A stretch of DNA of 64,000 nucleotides from Thermoleophilaceae bacterium (GCA_030448005.1 JAUJNT010000003.1:46866-110865); one strand, 5' to 3'; counted from the first letter of the stretch, positions 52,471-62,380 are shown. Translations and numbers: made by a program. Notes: generated by a model not told the origin, from the letters alone.

Positions 52471-53172
52471 ATGATCACGTCCCCCGACAACGCACAGCTC
52501 AAGCAGATACGGAAGCTCCAGCGAAAGAAGGAGCGGACCGCGACCGGCCTGTTCGCCGCCGAGGGCGAGGACCTGGTGATGGCGGCAGCGGCCGCGGGCT
52601 GGCAGCCGGAGATGCTGCTCAGGGCCGACGTGGACGTGGAGCCCCACCTGCTCGAGCGCGTGAGCGCGCTCGGGTCGGGCGCGCGGGTGATCGGCGTCTA
52701 CCGCCAACGGTGGTCCGAGCCTCGCGGGGATGTCTGCCTCTTTCTCCACGGCGTTGCAGACCCGGGGAACATCGGCACGATCGTGCGGGCGGCGCACGCC
52801 TTCTGTGACGGGCCGGTCATCCTCGGACCGCGTTGTGCCGACCCGTGGTCGCCGAAGGCGGTGCGAGCGAGCATGGGGTCGATATTCAGCCGCCCGCCGG
52901 CCACCGCGGAGGTCGAGGAGCTGCCGGGCTTCAAGCTGGCCCTCGACGCCGGCGCGCCGCTGACCCTCGCACAGGCGGCAGGGGGCGCGCGAGCGCCAGT
53001 GGTCCTGTGCCTGGGCGGCGAGCGCCTCGGCCTGCCGGAGGAGCTGGTGAGGGAGGCTGACGCCGCCGCCCGCATCCCACTCCGAGAGGGAGGACCGGAC
53101 TCGCTCAACGTTGCGATGGCGGCCACCGTGGCGCTGTACGAGCTGAGAAGGGGGATGGCCTGCGATGCCTGA
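52471..53172 (+). CDS. TrmH/SpoU family RNA 2'-O-methyltransferase
   Basis: 233 residues. SpoU fold: LKQIRKLQRKKERTATGLFA, VADPGNIGTIVRAAHAFCDG (motif 1), VRASMGSIFSRPPATAEVEE, VLCLGGERLGLPEELV (motif 2) and IPLREGGPDSLNVAMAATVA (motif 3, knot). It methylates ribose in rRNA or tRNA; the target is not known. Overlaps pheS by 8 bases, the usual order in actinobacteria. Confidence 0.92.
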   Translation: MITSPDNAQLKQIRKLQRKKERTATGLFAAEGEDLVMAAAAAGWQPEMLLRADVDVEPHLLERVSALGSGARVIGVYRQRWSEPRGDVCLFLHGVADPGNIGTIVRAAHAFCDGPVILGPRCADPWSPKAVRASMGSIFSRPPATAEVEELPGFKLALDAGAPLTLAQAAGGARAPVVLCLGGERLGLPEELVREADAAARIPLREGGPDSLNVAMAATVALYELRRGMACDA

Positions 53173-54229
53173 CACCTCCTCACGTCTGCGGGAGCTGCGC
53201 GTCGAGGCGGAGGCCGCCATCGCGGGCGCCGGCTCGAGCGCCGAGCTCGAGGGGCTGCGGGTGCGCTACCTCGGTCGCAAAGCCGAGCTGACCACGATGC
53301 TGCGCTCGATAGGTGAGCTGCCGCCCGAGCAGCGCGGCCCGGTGGGCAAGGGGGGCAACGAGGTCAAGCGCGCACTCGAGAGCCTGCTCGAGCGCCGCAC
53401 GAGCGAGCTGGAGGCCTCCGAGCTCGACGAGGCGCTGCGCACCGACAGGATCGACGTCACGTTGCCGGGCGACCCTCCCCAGCTGCTCGGGCACCTGCAT
53501 CTGATCACCGAGACACGGCGCGAGATCGAGGACGTGTTCCTCGGCCTCGGGTTCTCGGTGGCCGAGGGCCCGGAGATCGAGTACGACTACTACAACTTCA
53601 CCGCGCTCAATCATCCGCCGGACCACCCGGCCCGTATGTTGCAGGACACCTTCTACGTCTCCGATGAGGTGCTGCTGCGCACCCACACCTCGCCGATGCA
53701 GGTGAGGGCGATGGAGGAGCAGGAGCCGCCGATCTACATCATCGTTCCCGGCAGGGTCTACCGGCGCGACTCGGATGCAACCCACACACCGATGTTCCAC
53801 CAGATCGAGGGGCTGGCGATGGATGAGGACATCACGCTCGGCGACCTCCAGGGCGTGCTGCTCGAGTTCGCCCGGGCGATCTTCGGCGCCGAGCGGGAGA
53901 TCCGGCTGCGCCCGCACTACTTCCCGTTCACCGAGCCGAGCGTGGAGGTGGACGTCTCCTGCTTCAAGTGCGGAGGATCGGGCTACCTGGGCGACGGCTC
54001 CAACTGCAACCTCTGCAAAGGCTCGGGCTGGATTGAGATCCTGGGCTCGGGGATGGTGGACCCCAACGTGCTCGGGTTCGTCGAGGACGACGGCTATGAC
54101 CCCGAGCGCGTGCAGGGCTTTGCGTTCGGGATGGGCATCGAGCGGATAGCGATGCTTCGCCACGGCGTGCCGGACCTGCGGATGTTCTTCGACAACGACC
54201 TCCGCTTCCTGGAGCAGTTCGGCTCATGA
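53165..54229 (+). CDS. pheS: Phenylalanine--tRNA ligase, alpha subunit
   Basis: 354 residues. N-terminal coiled coil (1-80), then class II motifs: HPARMLQDTFYV, LLRTHTSPMQVRAM, YRRDSDATHTPMFHQIEGLA and LRPHYFPFTEPSVEVDV, ending FGMGIERIAMLRHGVPDLR. A Cys-rich insertion CFKCGGSGYL...CNLCKGSGW is visible and may hold zinc. Works as an alpha2-beta2 enzyme with PheT. Confidence 0.97.
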   Translation: MPDTSSRLRELRVEAEAAIAGAGSSAELEGLRVRYLGRKAELTTMLRSIGELPPEQRGPVGKGGNEVKRALESLLERRTSELEASELDEALRTDRIDVTLPGDPPQLLGHLHLITETRREIEDVFLGLGFSVAEGPEIEYDYYNFTALNHPPDHPARMLQDTFYVSDEVLLRTHTSPMQVRAMEEQEPPIYIIVPGRVYRRDSDATHTPMFHQIEGLAMDEDITLGDLQGVLLEFARAIFGAEREIRLRPHYFPFTEPSVEVDVSCFKCGGSGYLGDGSNCNLCKGSGWIEILGSGMVDPNVLGFVEDDGYDPERVQGFAFGMGIERIAMLRHGVPDLRMFFDNDLRFLEQFGS

Positions 54230-56658
54230 GGATCCCGCTCAACTGGCTCAGGTCCTACGTCGACCCCGGCCTGTCCGCCGCGGAGGTTGCCGAGCGCCTG
54301 GACATGACCGGCACCGAGGTCGAGCGCATCGAGCGGCTGGGGGTGGGCTCCACCGACAAGTTCGTCGTCGGGCGGGTGCTGAAGGCAGAGCGCCACCCGG
54401 ACGCGGACCGGCTGAGCGTCTGCCAGGTCGACGACGGCTCCGGGCACCCGCGCACGATCGTCTGCGGCGCGCCCAACGTGGCCACGGGCCAGACCGTGGC
54501 GGTGGCCCTGCCCGGCGCGGTCATGCCAGACGGGACCCCGCTCGGAGAGGCCAGCCTGAGGGGCGTCTCCTCGAGCGGGATGATCCTGGCCGAGGACGAG
54601 CTGGGGATAGGAGAGGACCACGGCGGGATCATGGTGCTGCCCGACGACCTGCCCGCGGGCGCGCCGCTGCAGGAGCACCTGCCGATCACCGACGAGGTCC
54701 TCGAGCTCGAGATCACGCCCAACCGCCCCGACTGCCTGGCGGTCTACGGCATCGCCCGCGAGCTGCACGCCGCAACCGGGACCGCGCTGGCCGAGGATCC
54801 GACGGAATCCGACGCGCAGAGCACGGGCGGGGACCGGGTGGAGGACCACGCCGCGGTGGAGGTCGCAGACCCCGAGATCTGCCTTCGCTTCACGGCCCGC
54901 GTGTTCGAGGACGTTAAGGTCGGGCCGTCCCCTGCATGGCTGAGGCAGCGTCTGGCGGCCGCCGGCCAGCGGGCCATCTCGAACGTGGTGGACATCACCA
55001 ACTACGTGATGCTCACCTGCGGGCAGCCCCTCCACGCCTTCGACCTGGACGAGGTGCGCGGCCGGCGCATCGTCGTGCGCCGGGCGGCGCCGGGCGAGCG
55101 GATGGTAACCCTCGACGATGTCGAGCGGACCTTCGATTGCGACGCCGTCCTCGTGTGCGACGCGGAAGGCCCCTCGGGCATCGCCGGCATCATGGGCGGC
55201 CAGATCTCCGAGGTGTCCGATCTCACAACGCGGGTTCTGATGGAGGCCGCCACGTGGGTGGGCCCCAACATCCTCCGCTCCTCGAAGAGGCTGGGACTTC
55301 GCACGGAGGCCTCCGCCCGCTTCGAGAAGCAGCTGCATCCGGAGCTGGCGATGGCCGGGCAGCGCCTTGCCGCGAAGCTGATGATCGAGTTGTGCGGCGC
55401 GCGGATGGTGCCCGGCACGATCGACGCCTATCCGGCTCTCGCCAGACCACGGGTGATCGATCTCCGCGTCGAGCGTCTCGAGGGGCTGCTCGGGCAGGCG
55501 ATCGACGCGGGCGAGATCACGCAGATCCTGCGACGGCTCGGCTTCGCAGTAGAGGCGAGAGCGCCGGCGGTGCTAGGCGTCCCCGTCCCGTACTGGCGCG
55601 ACGTGGACGTGCAGCGTGAGGCGGACCTGATCGAGGAGGTGGCCCGCATCCACGGGCTCGAGCGCCTGCCGATCACCCTGCCCTCCCGCCGGCGCGCGGT
55701 GGGTCGCCTGACGCACGGGCAGCGGCTGCGGCGCAGGCTGGAGGACTCGCTGCGCGATCGTGGCGCCCACGAGATAGTGAGCTGGAGCTTCATCTCGCCC
55801 GAGGCGCTCGATCGCCTGCGGGTGGGCGACATGCCGAGCCTGCGGATTGAGAACCCGCTAAGCGAGGACGGCTCGGTCATGCGCCCGCTGCTCCTGCCGG
55901 GGCTGCTCGACGCCGCCCGTCACAATGCCGCCCACGGCGCCGCGGCGCTCGCACTGTTCGAGTCCGCCCACGTCTACCGGCCGGGCGAGAGCCTCGAGGC
56001 GCCCGAGGGCAGCCCGCGTGGCCGGACACCGGCGGATGAGCGCCACCACCTCGGCGCGCTGCTCACCGAGGCCGCCCCGGGGACCTGGCGGCGCGAGCGC
56101 GTCCCCGCCGACTTCTTCGCCGCCAAGGCGCTCGCGGGCGCCGTACTCGGCGCAGCCGGTCTGGAGCACGCGGTCGAGCCCGCGACCCTGCCGTTCCTTC
56201 ACCCGGGGCGGAGCGCGAGCGTGCGACTTGCCGGCGGTGCCGAGGCCGGCTGGGTAGGGGAGCTGCATCCCCTCGTGGCGCAGGCGTGGGACCTGGAGGC
56301 AGCCGCGGCCTTCGAGCTCGACGCGGACGCGCTCGCCGGCGAGGCCGCGGCCGTGACCGTGTTCGAGGACCTCACGAGCTACCCCTCCGTGTTGCAGGAC
56401 ATCGCGGTGGTCTCACCCGCCGAGGTGAGCGCCGCCCAGCTGGAGGCTGCCGTGCGGCGGGGTGGGGGGGACCTGCTCCACAGCGCCCGTGTGTTCGACG
56501 TCTACGCGGGCGAGCAGGTCGGCGCGGGCAACCGCTCCCTGGCGCTGCGGCTCGAGTTCCGCGCGGCGGACCGCACGCTGACCGACGAGGAGGTGGCGAG
56601 GAGCCGCCATGCCATCGAGGCGGCGCTGGCTGAGATCGGGGGGCGGCTGCGTGCCTAG
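54226..56658 (+). CDS. pheT: Phenylalanine--tRNA ligase, beta subunit
   Basis: 810 residues. MRIPLNWLRSYVDPGLSAAE start, an OB-fold tRNA-binding domain (KFVVGRVLKAERHPDADRLS), B3/B4 editing domain (TNYVMLTCGQPLHAFDLDEV, GGQISEVSDLTTRVLMEAAT), B5 domain and the class II-like core, and a C-terminal ferredoxin-fold anticodon domain (FEDLTSYPSVLQDIAVVSPA). Overlaps pheS by 4 bases and argC by 8. Confidence 0.97.
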   Translation: MRIPLNWLRSYVDPGLSAAEVAERLDMTGTEVERIERLGVGSTDKFVVGRVLKAERHPDADRLSVCQVDDGSGHPRTIVCGAPNVATGQTVAVALPGAVMPDGTPLGEASLRGVSSSGMILAEDELGIGEDHGGIMVLPDDLPAGAPLQEHLPITDEVLELEITPNRPDCLAVYGIARELHAATGTALAEDPTESDAQSTGGDRVEDHAAVEVADPEICLRFTARVFEDVKVGPSPAWLRQRLAAAGQRAISNVVDITNYVMLTCGQPLHAFDLDEVRGRRIVVRRAAPGERMVTLDDVERTFDCDAVLVCDAEGPSGIAGIMGGQISEVSDLTTRVLMEAATWVGPNILRSSKRLGLRTEASARFEKQLHPELAMAGQRLAAKLMIELCGARMVPGTIDAYPALARPRVIDLRVERLEGLLGQAIDAGEITQILRRLGFAVEARAPAVLGVPVPYWRDVDVQREADLIEEVARIHGLERLPITLPSRRRAVGRLTHGQRLRRRLEDSLRDRGAHEIVSWSFISPEALDRLRVGDMPSLRIENPLSEDGSVMRPLLLPGLLDAARHNAAHGAAALALFESAHVYRPGESLEAPEGSPRGRTPADERHHLGALLTEAAPGTWRRERVPADFFAAKALAGAVLGAAGLEHAVEPATLPFLHPGRSASVRLAGGAEAGWVGELHPLVAQAWDLEAAAAFELDADALAGEAAAVTVFEDLTSYPSVLQDIAVVSPAEVSAAQLEAAVRRGGGDLLHSARVFDVYAGEQVGAGNRSLALRLEFRAADRTLTDEEVARSRHAIEAALAEIGGRLRA

Positions 56659-57634
56659 CCAGCGGGTGGCCGTGGTGGGAGCTGCGGGGTTCGGGGGCGC
56701 GGTGTGCGCCGCCATCGTGCAACGTCACCCCGCACTCGAGCTCACAGCGGTCACCGCCCGCTCCGACGCCGGTCGGCGCCACGACGAGCTGTACCCGATA
56801 CACCGCGTCGGCCTCACGATGGAGGCCTTCGACGCCGATTCGCTGGCCGAGCGTGCCGATGCCGCCATGGTGGCCTACCCACACCGTGCGGCCGCCCCGG
56901 CCGTGCGCGCACTGCGCGAGCGGGGACTGAAGGTGGTGGACCTCTCGGCCGACTTCAGGCTCGACCGGGAGCGCTACGAGCGCTGGTACCAGCCCCACGA
57001 GGCGCCGGAGCTGTTGCCTGAGGCCGTCTACGGGTTGCCCGAGATCGGCCATCGCGAGGAGATCCGCGGCGCGAACCTCGTGGCCGCGCCGGGTTGCAAC
57101 CCGACGGCGGCGCTCTTGGGCCTCTGGCCGTTGCGCGAGCACCTTCGTGACGCCGTGGTGGACATCAAGACGGGCGTGTCAGGGGCCGGCCGCGAGGCCA
57201 CCGACCAGACGCACTACGTATCAGCGGCGGACAACGTGAACGCCTACAAGACCGAGGGCCACCGCCATAGTGCGGAGCTCGAGCAGGAGTTGCCCGACGG
57301 GGTGGGCATCACCTTCGTCCCTCACCTGATCCCGGTGGACCAGGGGCTTTTGGCCACCAGCTACGCCATCACCGCCTCAGACCTGACGAAGGACGAGACC
57401 CTGGGGCTGTTCCATGATGCCTACGAAGGCGAGCCTTTCATCGATGTGGTGGCCGAGCCGCCGCGCACGGCCGACGTCCGCGGGACCAACCGCGCGCGGG
57501 CCTACGTAACCGTGACCGGCGACCGCGTGCTGGTCGAGGTGGCGATCGACAACCTGTGGAAGGGCGCGGCGGGTCAGGCCGTCCAGGACCTGAACCTGAT
57601 GCTCGGGCTGCCGGAGACCGAGGGGCTCGCATGA
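56651..57634 (+). CDS. argC: N-acetyl-gamma-glutamyl-phosphate reductase
   Basis: 327 residues, GTG 56651. NAD(P)-binding start VAVVGAAGFGGAVCAAIVQR, active-site Cys149 in AAPGCNPTAALLGLWPL, VSGAGREATDQTHYV and HRHSAELEQEL, with His in VPHLIPVDQGLLATSYA. Third step of arginine synthesis. Overlaps pheT, so it is part of the same transcript. Confidence 0.94.
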   Translation: MPSQRVAVVGAAGFGGAVCAAIVQRHPALELTAVTARSDAGRRHDELYPIHRVGLTMEAFDADSLAERADAAMVAYPHRAAAPAVRALRERGLKVVDLSADFRLDRERYERWYQPHEAPELLPEAVYGLPEIGHREEIRGANLVAAPGCNPTAALLGLWPLREHLRDAVVDIKTGVSGAGREATDQTHYVSAADNVNAYKTEGHRHSAELEQELPDGVGITFVPHLIPVDQGLLATSYAITASDLTKDETLGLFHDAYEGEPFIDVVAEPPRTADVRGTNRARAYVTVTGDRVLVEVAIDNLWKGAAGQAVQDLNLMLGLPETEGLA

Positions 57635-58875
57635 CCTTCTTCCGCTCGCGCTGGGTCGATCGGCCGGCCCATGTCACCGAGCTCGACCCCGCGCTCCTGC
57701 CGCGCGGCTTTCGCTCTGCCGGTGTGGCCGCGGGGATCAAGCCGAACGGGCTCGACGTGGCCGTGCTCGCCTCCGACGAGCCCGCCACCGTGTCGGCCGC
57801 CCGCTTCACCACCAACGCTCGCGTGGGCGCGCCCGTGATGGTCTCGCGCGAGGCCTCGCTCGACCGGCTGCGCGCCGCGGTGGCCAACTCCGGCTGCTCG
57901 AACGTGGGCGACGGCCGCCGCGGCTATGAGACCGCCCTGGCGACGCAGTCACGCGCTGCTGAGCTGCTTGGCCTGGACCCACCATCGGTCGGCCTTGCAT
58001 CGACCGGCGCGATCGGTCACGAGCTACCGCGCGGACCCGTGCTCGCCGGGGTTGAGTCCGCCTGCGCGCAGCTCGGCGCGGACGCGGACGCCTTCTCGCG
58101 CGCGATTCTCACCAGCGACCACGCGCCCAAGCGGTGCGCGCTCGAGGTGGACTTGACCGCGGGCATCGTGCGGCTGGCGGCTCAAGCCAAGGGCGCCGGC
58201 ATGATCTCGCCGCGCTTTGCCACAATGTTCTGCTTCGTCGAGACCGACGCTCTGCTCACCGCCGAGACGCTCGACCTGCTGGTGGGGGTGTGCGTCAAGC
58301 GCTCCTTCGACAGGATCTCCGTGGACGGCCAACTCTCGACGAGCGACACCGTGTTCGCGTTCGCGAACGGAGCGTCCGGCACGCCGGTCGAGCCCGAGTC
58401 CGAGGACGAGCTCCGCCTCGGGGAGGCGCTCGACGCGCTCTTGCGCCAGCTGGCGCTCGAGATCGTGAGCGATGGTGAGGGTGCAGAGCGGGTGGGCCGC
58501 ATAGTGGTGCGTGGCGCCGCCGAGACGGTCGAGCCGGTGGCCCGGGCGGTGGCCGACTCGCCACTGGTGAAGGCCGCGCTGCATGGCGCGGACCCGAACT
58601 TCGGGCGCGTCCTGCAGGCCGCCGGCCAGGCCCTTCCATCGGATGAGCCATTCCTGGTGGACCTGGCCATCGAGGGTCGTCAGGTGGTCTGCGCCGGGGA
58701 TGTCGTCGGCCTGGACGACGCCCGTCTGCGAGAGCTCGAGGATGCGGTGCGGGGCGAGGAGATCGACTTCGAGCTCACGATCCCCGGGGAGGGAGGCGAG
58801 ACCGAGGTCTTCTTCAGCGACCTGTCCGAGGCCTACGCCGCTTTCAACTCCCAGTACGTGAAGGGGCAAGGCTGA
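57631..58875 (+). CDS. argJ: Bifunctional ornithine acetyltransferase/N-acetylglutamate synthase
   Basis: 414 residues from ATG 57631, overlapping the argC stop. Self-processing protein: AKGAGMISPRFATMFCFVET contains the cleavage site with nucleophile Thr198. Other motifs are VSAARFTTNARVGAPV, NSGCSNVGDGRRGYE, SVDGQLSTSDTVFAFANG and the ending AYAAFNSQYVKG. It recycles the acetyl group, so no argA or argE is needed. Confidence 0.95.
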   Translation: MTFFRSRWVDRPAHVTELDPALLPRGFRSAGVAAGIKPNGLDVAVLASDEPATVSAARFTTNARVGAPVMVSREASLDRLRAAVANSGCSNVGDGRRGYETALATQSRAAELLGLDPPSVGLASTGAIGHELPRGPVLAGVESACAQLGADADAFSRAILTSDHAPKRCALEVDLTAGIVRLAAQAKGAGMISPRFATMFCFVETDALLTAETLDLLVGVCVKRSFDRISVDGQLSTSDTVFAFANGASGTPVEPESEDELRLGEALDALLRQLALEIVSDGEGAERVGRIVVRGAAETVEPVARAVADSPLVKAALHGADPNFGRVLQAAGQALPSDEPFLVDLAIEGRQVVCAGDVVGLDDARLRELEDAVRGEEIDFELTIPGEGGETEVFFSDLSEAYAAFNSQYVKGQG

Positions 58876-58880
58876 TCGGA

Positions 58881-59720
58881 ATGCGCGACGTAGAGACCCT
58901 CCTCGAGGCGCTGCCGTACATCCGGGACTTCCATGGCCGCACCGTGGTGATCAAGTACGGCGGCGCGGCCATGATCGACGACGGGCTCAAGGAGGACTTC
59001 GCGCGAGATGTGGTGCTCCTCAAGTACGTGGGCCTGAACCCGGTGGTGGTGCACGGAGGGGGGCCGGACATCACGGCCTACATGGAGCGCCTGGGCATGC
59101 CGGTCGAGTTCGTGGACGGCCTGAGGGTCTCCGACGCCGCCACGGTGGAGGTGGCGAAGATGGTGCTGGTCGGCAAGCAGAACAAGGACATCGTGCTGCT
59201 GCTCGGCCGCCACGGCCAGCCCGCGGTGGGCCTCTGCGGAGACGACGGGCGCCTGTTCACCGTGAAGAAGCAGCTGGCCGGCGAGCGGGACATCGGCTTC
59301 GTCGGAGAGATCGAGCGGGTGGACGTCGACGTGCTCAACCACATCGCCGCCGACTACATCCCCGTGGTGGCATCCGTCGGGGCAGACGCCGAGGGCCAGT
59401 CCTACAACGTGAATGCGGACTCCGCCGCCGCGGCGGTCGCCGCCGCCCTCGGAGCGTTCAAGGCGATCTTCCTGACCGACGTCGAGGGCTGGCTCGCCGA
59501 CCCGGCGGACCCGGGGTCCCTGATCGCGCAGGCCACCGCCGAGGATGTCCGGCAGCGGCTGCCAAGCGTCCAGGGAGGCATGCGGCCAAAGCTCGAGGCG
59601 TGCGTGCAGGCGCTGGGGGGCGGTGTGCGAAACGCACACATCGTCGATGGCCGGCGTCCCCATTCGCTCCTGCTCGAGCTCTTCACCCACAAGGGGATCG
59701 GGACCAAGCTGTGGCCCTAG
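58881..59720 (+). CDS. argB: Acetylglutamate kinase
   Basis: 279 residues. VVIKYGGAAMIDDGLKEDFA, VVHGGGPDITAYMERLGMP, VEFVDGLRVSDAATVEVAKM, YNVNADSAAAAVAAALGAFK and FLTDVEGWL. Phosphorylates N-acetylglutamate. N-terminal extension is moderate, as in arginine-sensitive forms. Overlaps argD by 10 bases. Confidence 0.95.
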   Translation: MRDVETLLEALPYIRDFHGRTVVIKYGGAAMIDDGLKEDFARDVVLLKYVGLNPVVVHGGGPDITAYMERLGMPVEFVDGLRVSDAATVEVAKMVLVGKQNKDIVLLLGRHGQPAVGLCGDDGRLFTVKKQLAGERDIGFVGEIERVDVDVLNHIAADYIPVVASVGADAEGQSYNVNADSAAAAVAAALGAFKAIFLTDVEGWLADPADPGSLIAQATAEDVRQRLPSVQGGMRPKLEACVQALGGGVRNAHIVDGRRPHSLLLELFTHKGIGTKLWP

Positions 59721-60859
59721 CCGATCTGCAGGCACTCGAGAACCGCGCGACGATGGGCACCTACGCCCGCAATCCCGTCGAGTTCGTGCGGGGGGAGGGA
59801 ACGCGGCTGTGGGACTCCGAGGGCAACGAGTACCTCGACTTCCTCGCCGGCATCTCGGTGGTGCAGATCGGCCACTGCCACCCCGCGCTCGTGGAGGCCG
59901 TGACCGAACAGGCCCGGCGCCTGGTGCACGTGGGCAACCTCTTCTACACCGAGCCCGCCCTGCGCCTGGCGGCGCGCCTCTCGGAGGTCTCCCTCGGCGG
60001 CAAGGTCTTCCTGTCGAACTCCGGTGCGGAGGCGGTCGAGTGCGCGCTGAAGCTGGCCCGCCGCCGCCGTCCCGGTGGCGGGTTCGTGGTGGCCGAGGGC
60101 GGCTTTCACGGTCGCACCATGGGAGCCCTGTCGGCGACCCCCCAGGAAGCCAAGCAGGCGCCCTTTGCCCCACTGGTGCCGGGCTTCGCCGCGGTGCCGC
60201 GCGAGGATCCCGAGGCGCTCGCCGCTGCGGTGAGCGACCAGACCGCGGCGGTGGTGCTCGAGCCGGTCCAGGGCGAGTCGGGCATCCACCCTCTGTCCGA
60301 AGAGGTGCTCCACGCGGCGAGGGAGGCGTGTGACCGGCACGGCGCGCTGCTCATCTTCGACGAGATCCAGTGCGGCATGGGGCGCACCGGCGAGATCTGG
60401 GCATGGCAGGCCGTGGGAGTCCGGCCGGACGTGATGACCGCCGCCAAGGGGCTCGGGGGAGGGCTGCCGATCGGCGCGTGCGTGACGACGCCCGAGCACG
60501 CGGACGTCCTGCAGCCCGGTGATCACGGATCCACCTTCGCGGGTGGCCCGGTGGTGGCAGCGGCGGCCAATGCCGTGCTCGAGGTGGTGACCGACGCCGC
60601 CCTGCTCGCCTCCGTGCGAGAGCAGGGTGCTCGGCTCCTCGAGGGCCTGCGCGGCCTCGAGCTCGACGCCCGCGGGCGCGGCCTGATGCTGGCCTTCCGA
60701 GCTGACGACGGCCCGGGGCTGGCCCGCCGCCTGCTGCTCGAGCAGCGGCTGGTGGTGCACGCCACGGGCCCCGACACGGTCCGGCTGCTGCCGCCCCTCA
60801 CGGTCACCGAGGCGGAGGTCGACGATGCGGTGACTCGGCTGGCGGCCGCGCTCGGATGA
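59711..60859 (+). CDS. argD: Acetylornithine aminotransferase
   Basis: 382 residues from GTG 59711. Class III aminotransferase: YLDFLAGISVVQIGHCHPAL, FLSNSGAEAVECALKLARRR, GGFHGRTMGALSATPQEAK, LLIFDEIQCGMGRTGEIWAW, then the PLP Lys in TAAKGLGGGLPIGACV, and HGSTFAGGPVVAAAANAVLE. Slightly short for the family but complete. The next gene is argG, with no argR between them. Confidence 0.94.
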   Translation: MALADLQALENRATMGTYARNPVEFVRGEGTRLWDSEGNEYLDFLAGISVVQIGHCHPALVEAVTEQARRLVHVGNLFYTEPALRLAARLSEVSLGGKVFLSNSGAEAVECALKLARRRRPGGGFVVAEGGFHGRTMGALSATPQEAKQAPFAPLVPGFAAVPREDPEALAAAVSDQTAAVVLEPVQGESGIHPLSEEVLHAAREACDRHGALLIFDEIQCGMGRTGEIWAWQAVGVRPDVMTAAKGLGGGLPIGACVTTPEHADVLQPGDHGSTFAGGPVVAAAANAVLEVVTDAALLASVREQGARLLEGLRGLELDARGRGLMLAFRADDGPGLARRLLLEQRLVVHATGPDTVRLLPPLTVTEAEVDDAVTRLAAALG

Positions 60860-60883
60860 GGCGCTGCTAGGTTCCGCGCCCCG

Positions 60884-62158
60884 ATGACCGAGGAGCGCCA
60901 CTCGATCCCCAGCACCGCCTCGTACGAGGCCGACCCAGCCGAGGTCGGGCGCGTGCTGCTGCTCTACTCGGGCGGGCTCGACACGAGCGTGATGGTCAAG
61001 TGGATCCAGGAGGCATACGAGACCGAGGTCGTTGCCCTCACCGTGAACCTCGGCCAGCCCGGAGAGGACTTCGACGTCGTGCGCGGCAAGGCGCTCGATC
61101 TCGGCGCGGTGGACTGTCAGGTGGTCGATGCCCGAGAGGAGTTCGCCCGCGACTACGTGCTCCCGGCGATCAAGGCCAACGCTCTCTACGGCGGCGGCTA
61201 CCCGCTCTTCACCGCGCTCGGACGGCCACTGATCGCAAAGCTCGCCGTGAAGGCCGCCCGCGCAACGGGGTGCGACACGATCGCCCACGGCTGCACCGGC
61301 AAGGGCAACGACCAGGTGAGGATCGAGTCGACGATCATGGCGCTCGACCCCGCGATGAAGATCATCGCCCCGGTCCGTGGCTGGCAGATGGGCCGGGAGG
61401 AGGAGATCGCCTACGCGCGCGAGCATGGCATCCCGGTGAAGGGCGGAACCGAGGTCACGCCCTACTCGATCGACGACAACATCTGGGGCCGCTCCTCCGA
61501 GGGTGGACCGATAGAGGACCTTGCCGAGCCGCCCCACGATGACGTCTTCGAGCTCGTCACCGACCCCCGGAATGCGCCCGACGAGCCGCAGGACCTCAAG
61601 GTCGGGTTCGAACGCGGCGCACCGGTCGCGCTCGACGGGGAGCGCCTCGGGCTGGTGGAGCTGATCGAGCGCTGCGGGGAGCTCGGGGCCCGGCACGGCG
61701 TCGGGGTGGTGGACCACATCGAGGACAGGATCGTGGGCCTCAAGGTCCGCGACCTCTACGAGGTGCCCGCCGCGGCGATCCTGCTGAGCGCCCACGCGGA
61801 GCTGGAGAAGCTGGTGGGCACGATCCACCAGAACCGCTTCAAGCGGGCACTGGACGAGCAGTGGGCCTTTCTCGTGTACGCCGGGCTCTGGTACGAGCCG
61901 CTGCGGGAGGATCTCGACGCGTACATGGACAGCGTCAACGCCCATGTGACGGGCGAGGTCACGATGCGGCTCTACAAGGGCCGCGCGAGTGCCGTGGCCC
62001 GCAGCTCGCCGAACGCGCTCTACGACGAGGCCCTGGCCGGCTTCAGCGAGTCGGGCGGCCTCTTCTCCCAGGGGGCGAGCCCGGGGTTCATCGAGCTCTG
62101 GAGCCTCCAGACGCGTATGGCATACCGAATCCGAAACCGGGGAAGGGACACGACATGA
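60884..62158 (+). CDS. argG: Argininosuccinate synthase
   Basis: 424 residues. PP-loop LLLYSGGLDTSVMVKWIQE, GRPLIAKLAVKAARATGCDT, IAHGCTGKGNDQVR and the Ile-Ile-Ala-Pro-Val-Arg segment, then GIPVKGGTEVTPYSIDDNIW. The C-terminal 60 residues contain VTGEVTMRLYKGRASAVARS. Ligates citrulline and aspartate. ATG 60884 gives a 22-residue N-terminal extension before the PP-loop strand. Overlaps the small membrane gene downstream. Confidence 0.95.
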   Translation: MTEERHSIPSTASYEADPAEVGRVLLLYSGGLDTSVMVKWIQEAYETEVVALTVNLGQPGEDFDVVRGKALDLGAVDCQVVDAREEFARDYVLPAIKANALYGGGYPLFTALGRPLIAKLAVKAARATGCDTIAHGCTGKGNDQVRIESTIMALDPAMKIIAPVRGWQMGREEEIAYAREHGIPVKGGTEVTPYSIDDNIWGRSSEGGPIEDLAEPPHDDVFELVTDPRNAPDEPQDLKVGFERGAPVALDGERLGLVELIERCGELGARHGVGVVDHIEDRIVGLKVRDLYEVPAAAILLSAHAELEKLVGTIHQNRFKRALDEQWAFLVYAGLWYEPLREDLDAYMDSVNAHVTGEVTMRLYKGRASAVARSSPNALYDEALAGFSESGGLFSQGASPGFIELWSLQTRMAYRIRNRGRDTT

Positions 62159-62322
62159 ACTCCAAGAGCTACTCAATTCTGGGATGGATCGTCTGGCAGG
62201 TCGGTTCTCGCGTAGCCAAGCGCAAGATGGCTCAGAACAGGGCGAAGATCGGCGCTGCGGGCGCGGTCGGGCTGGTGGTCCTCGGCGGCATCCTCGCCGC
62301 GCGCGGCGGCGAGGAGACCTAG
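62155..62322 (+). CDS. Small single-pass membrane protein after argG
   Basis: 55 residues, ATGA overlap with argG. A basic segment (SRVAKRKMAQNRAKI) precedes one membrane helix, AGAVGLVVLGGILAARGGEE. Similar short proteins occur near arg genes in related genomes as I recall them; function unknown. Confidence 0.6.
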   Translation: MNSKSYSILGWIVWQVGSRVAKRKMAQNRAKIGAAGAVGLVVLGGILAARGGEET

Positions 62323-62380
62323 GAGCCGGCCAAAGAACTCGGCTGGCATCGGCGACGAAGGGGCATAGGTCGAGCCTGAC

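Noticed and set aside
59717..62176. 819-codon minus-strand open frame opposite argD and argG
   Set aside because: Its sequence has no domain and mirrors the codon pattern of argD and argG, which are unambiguous.
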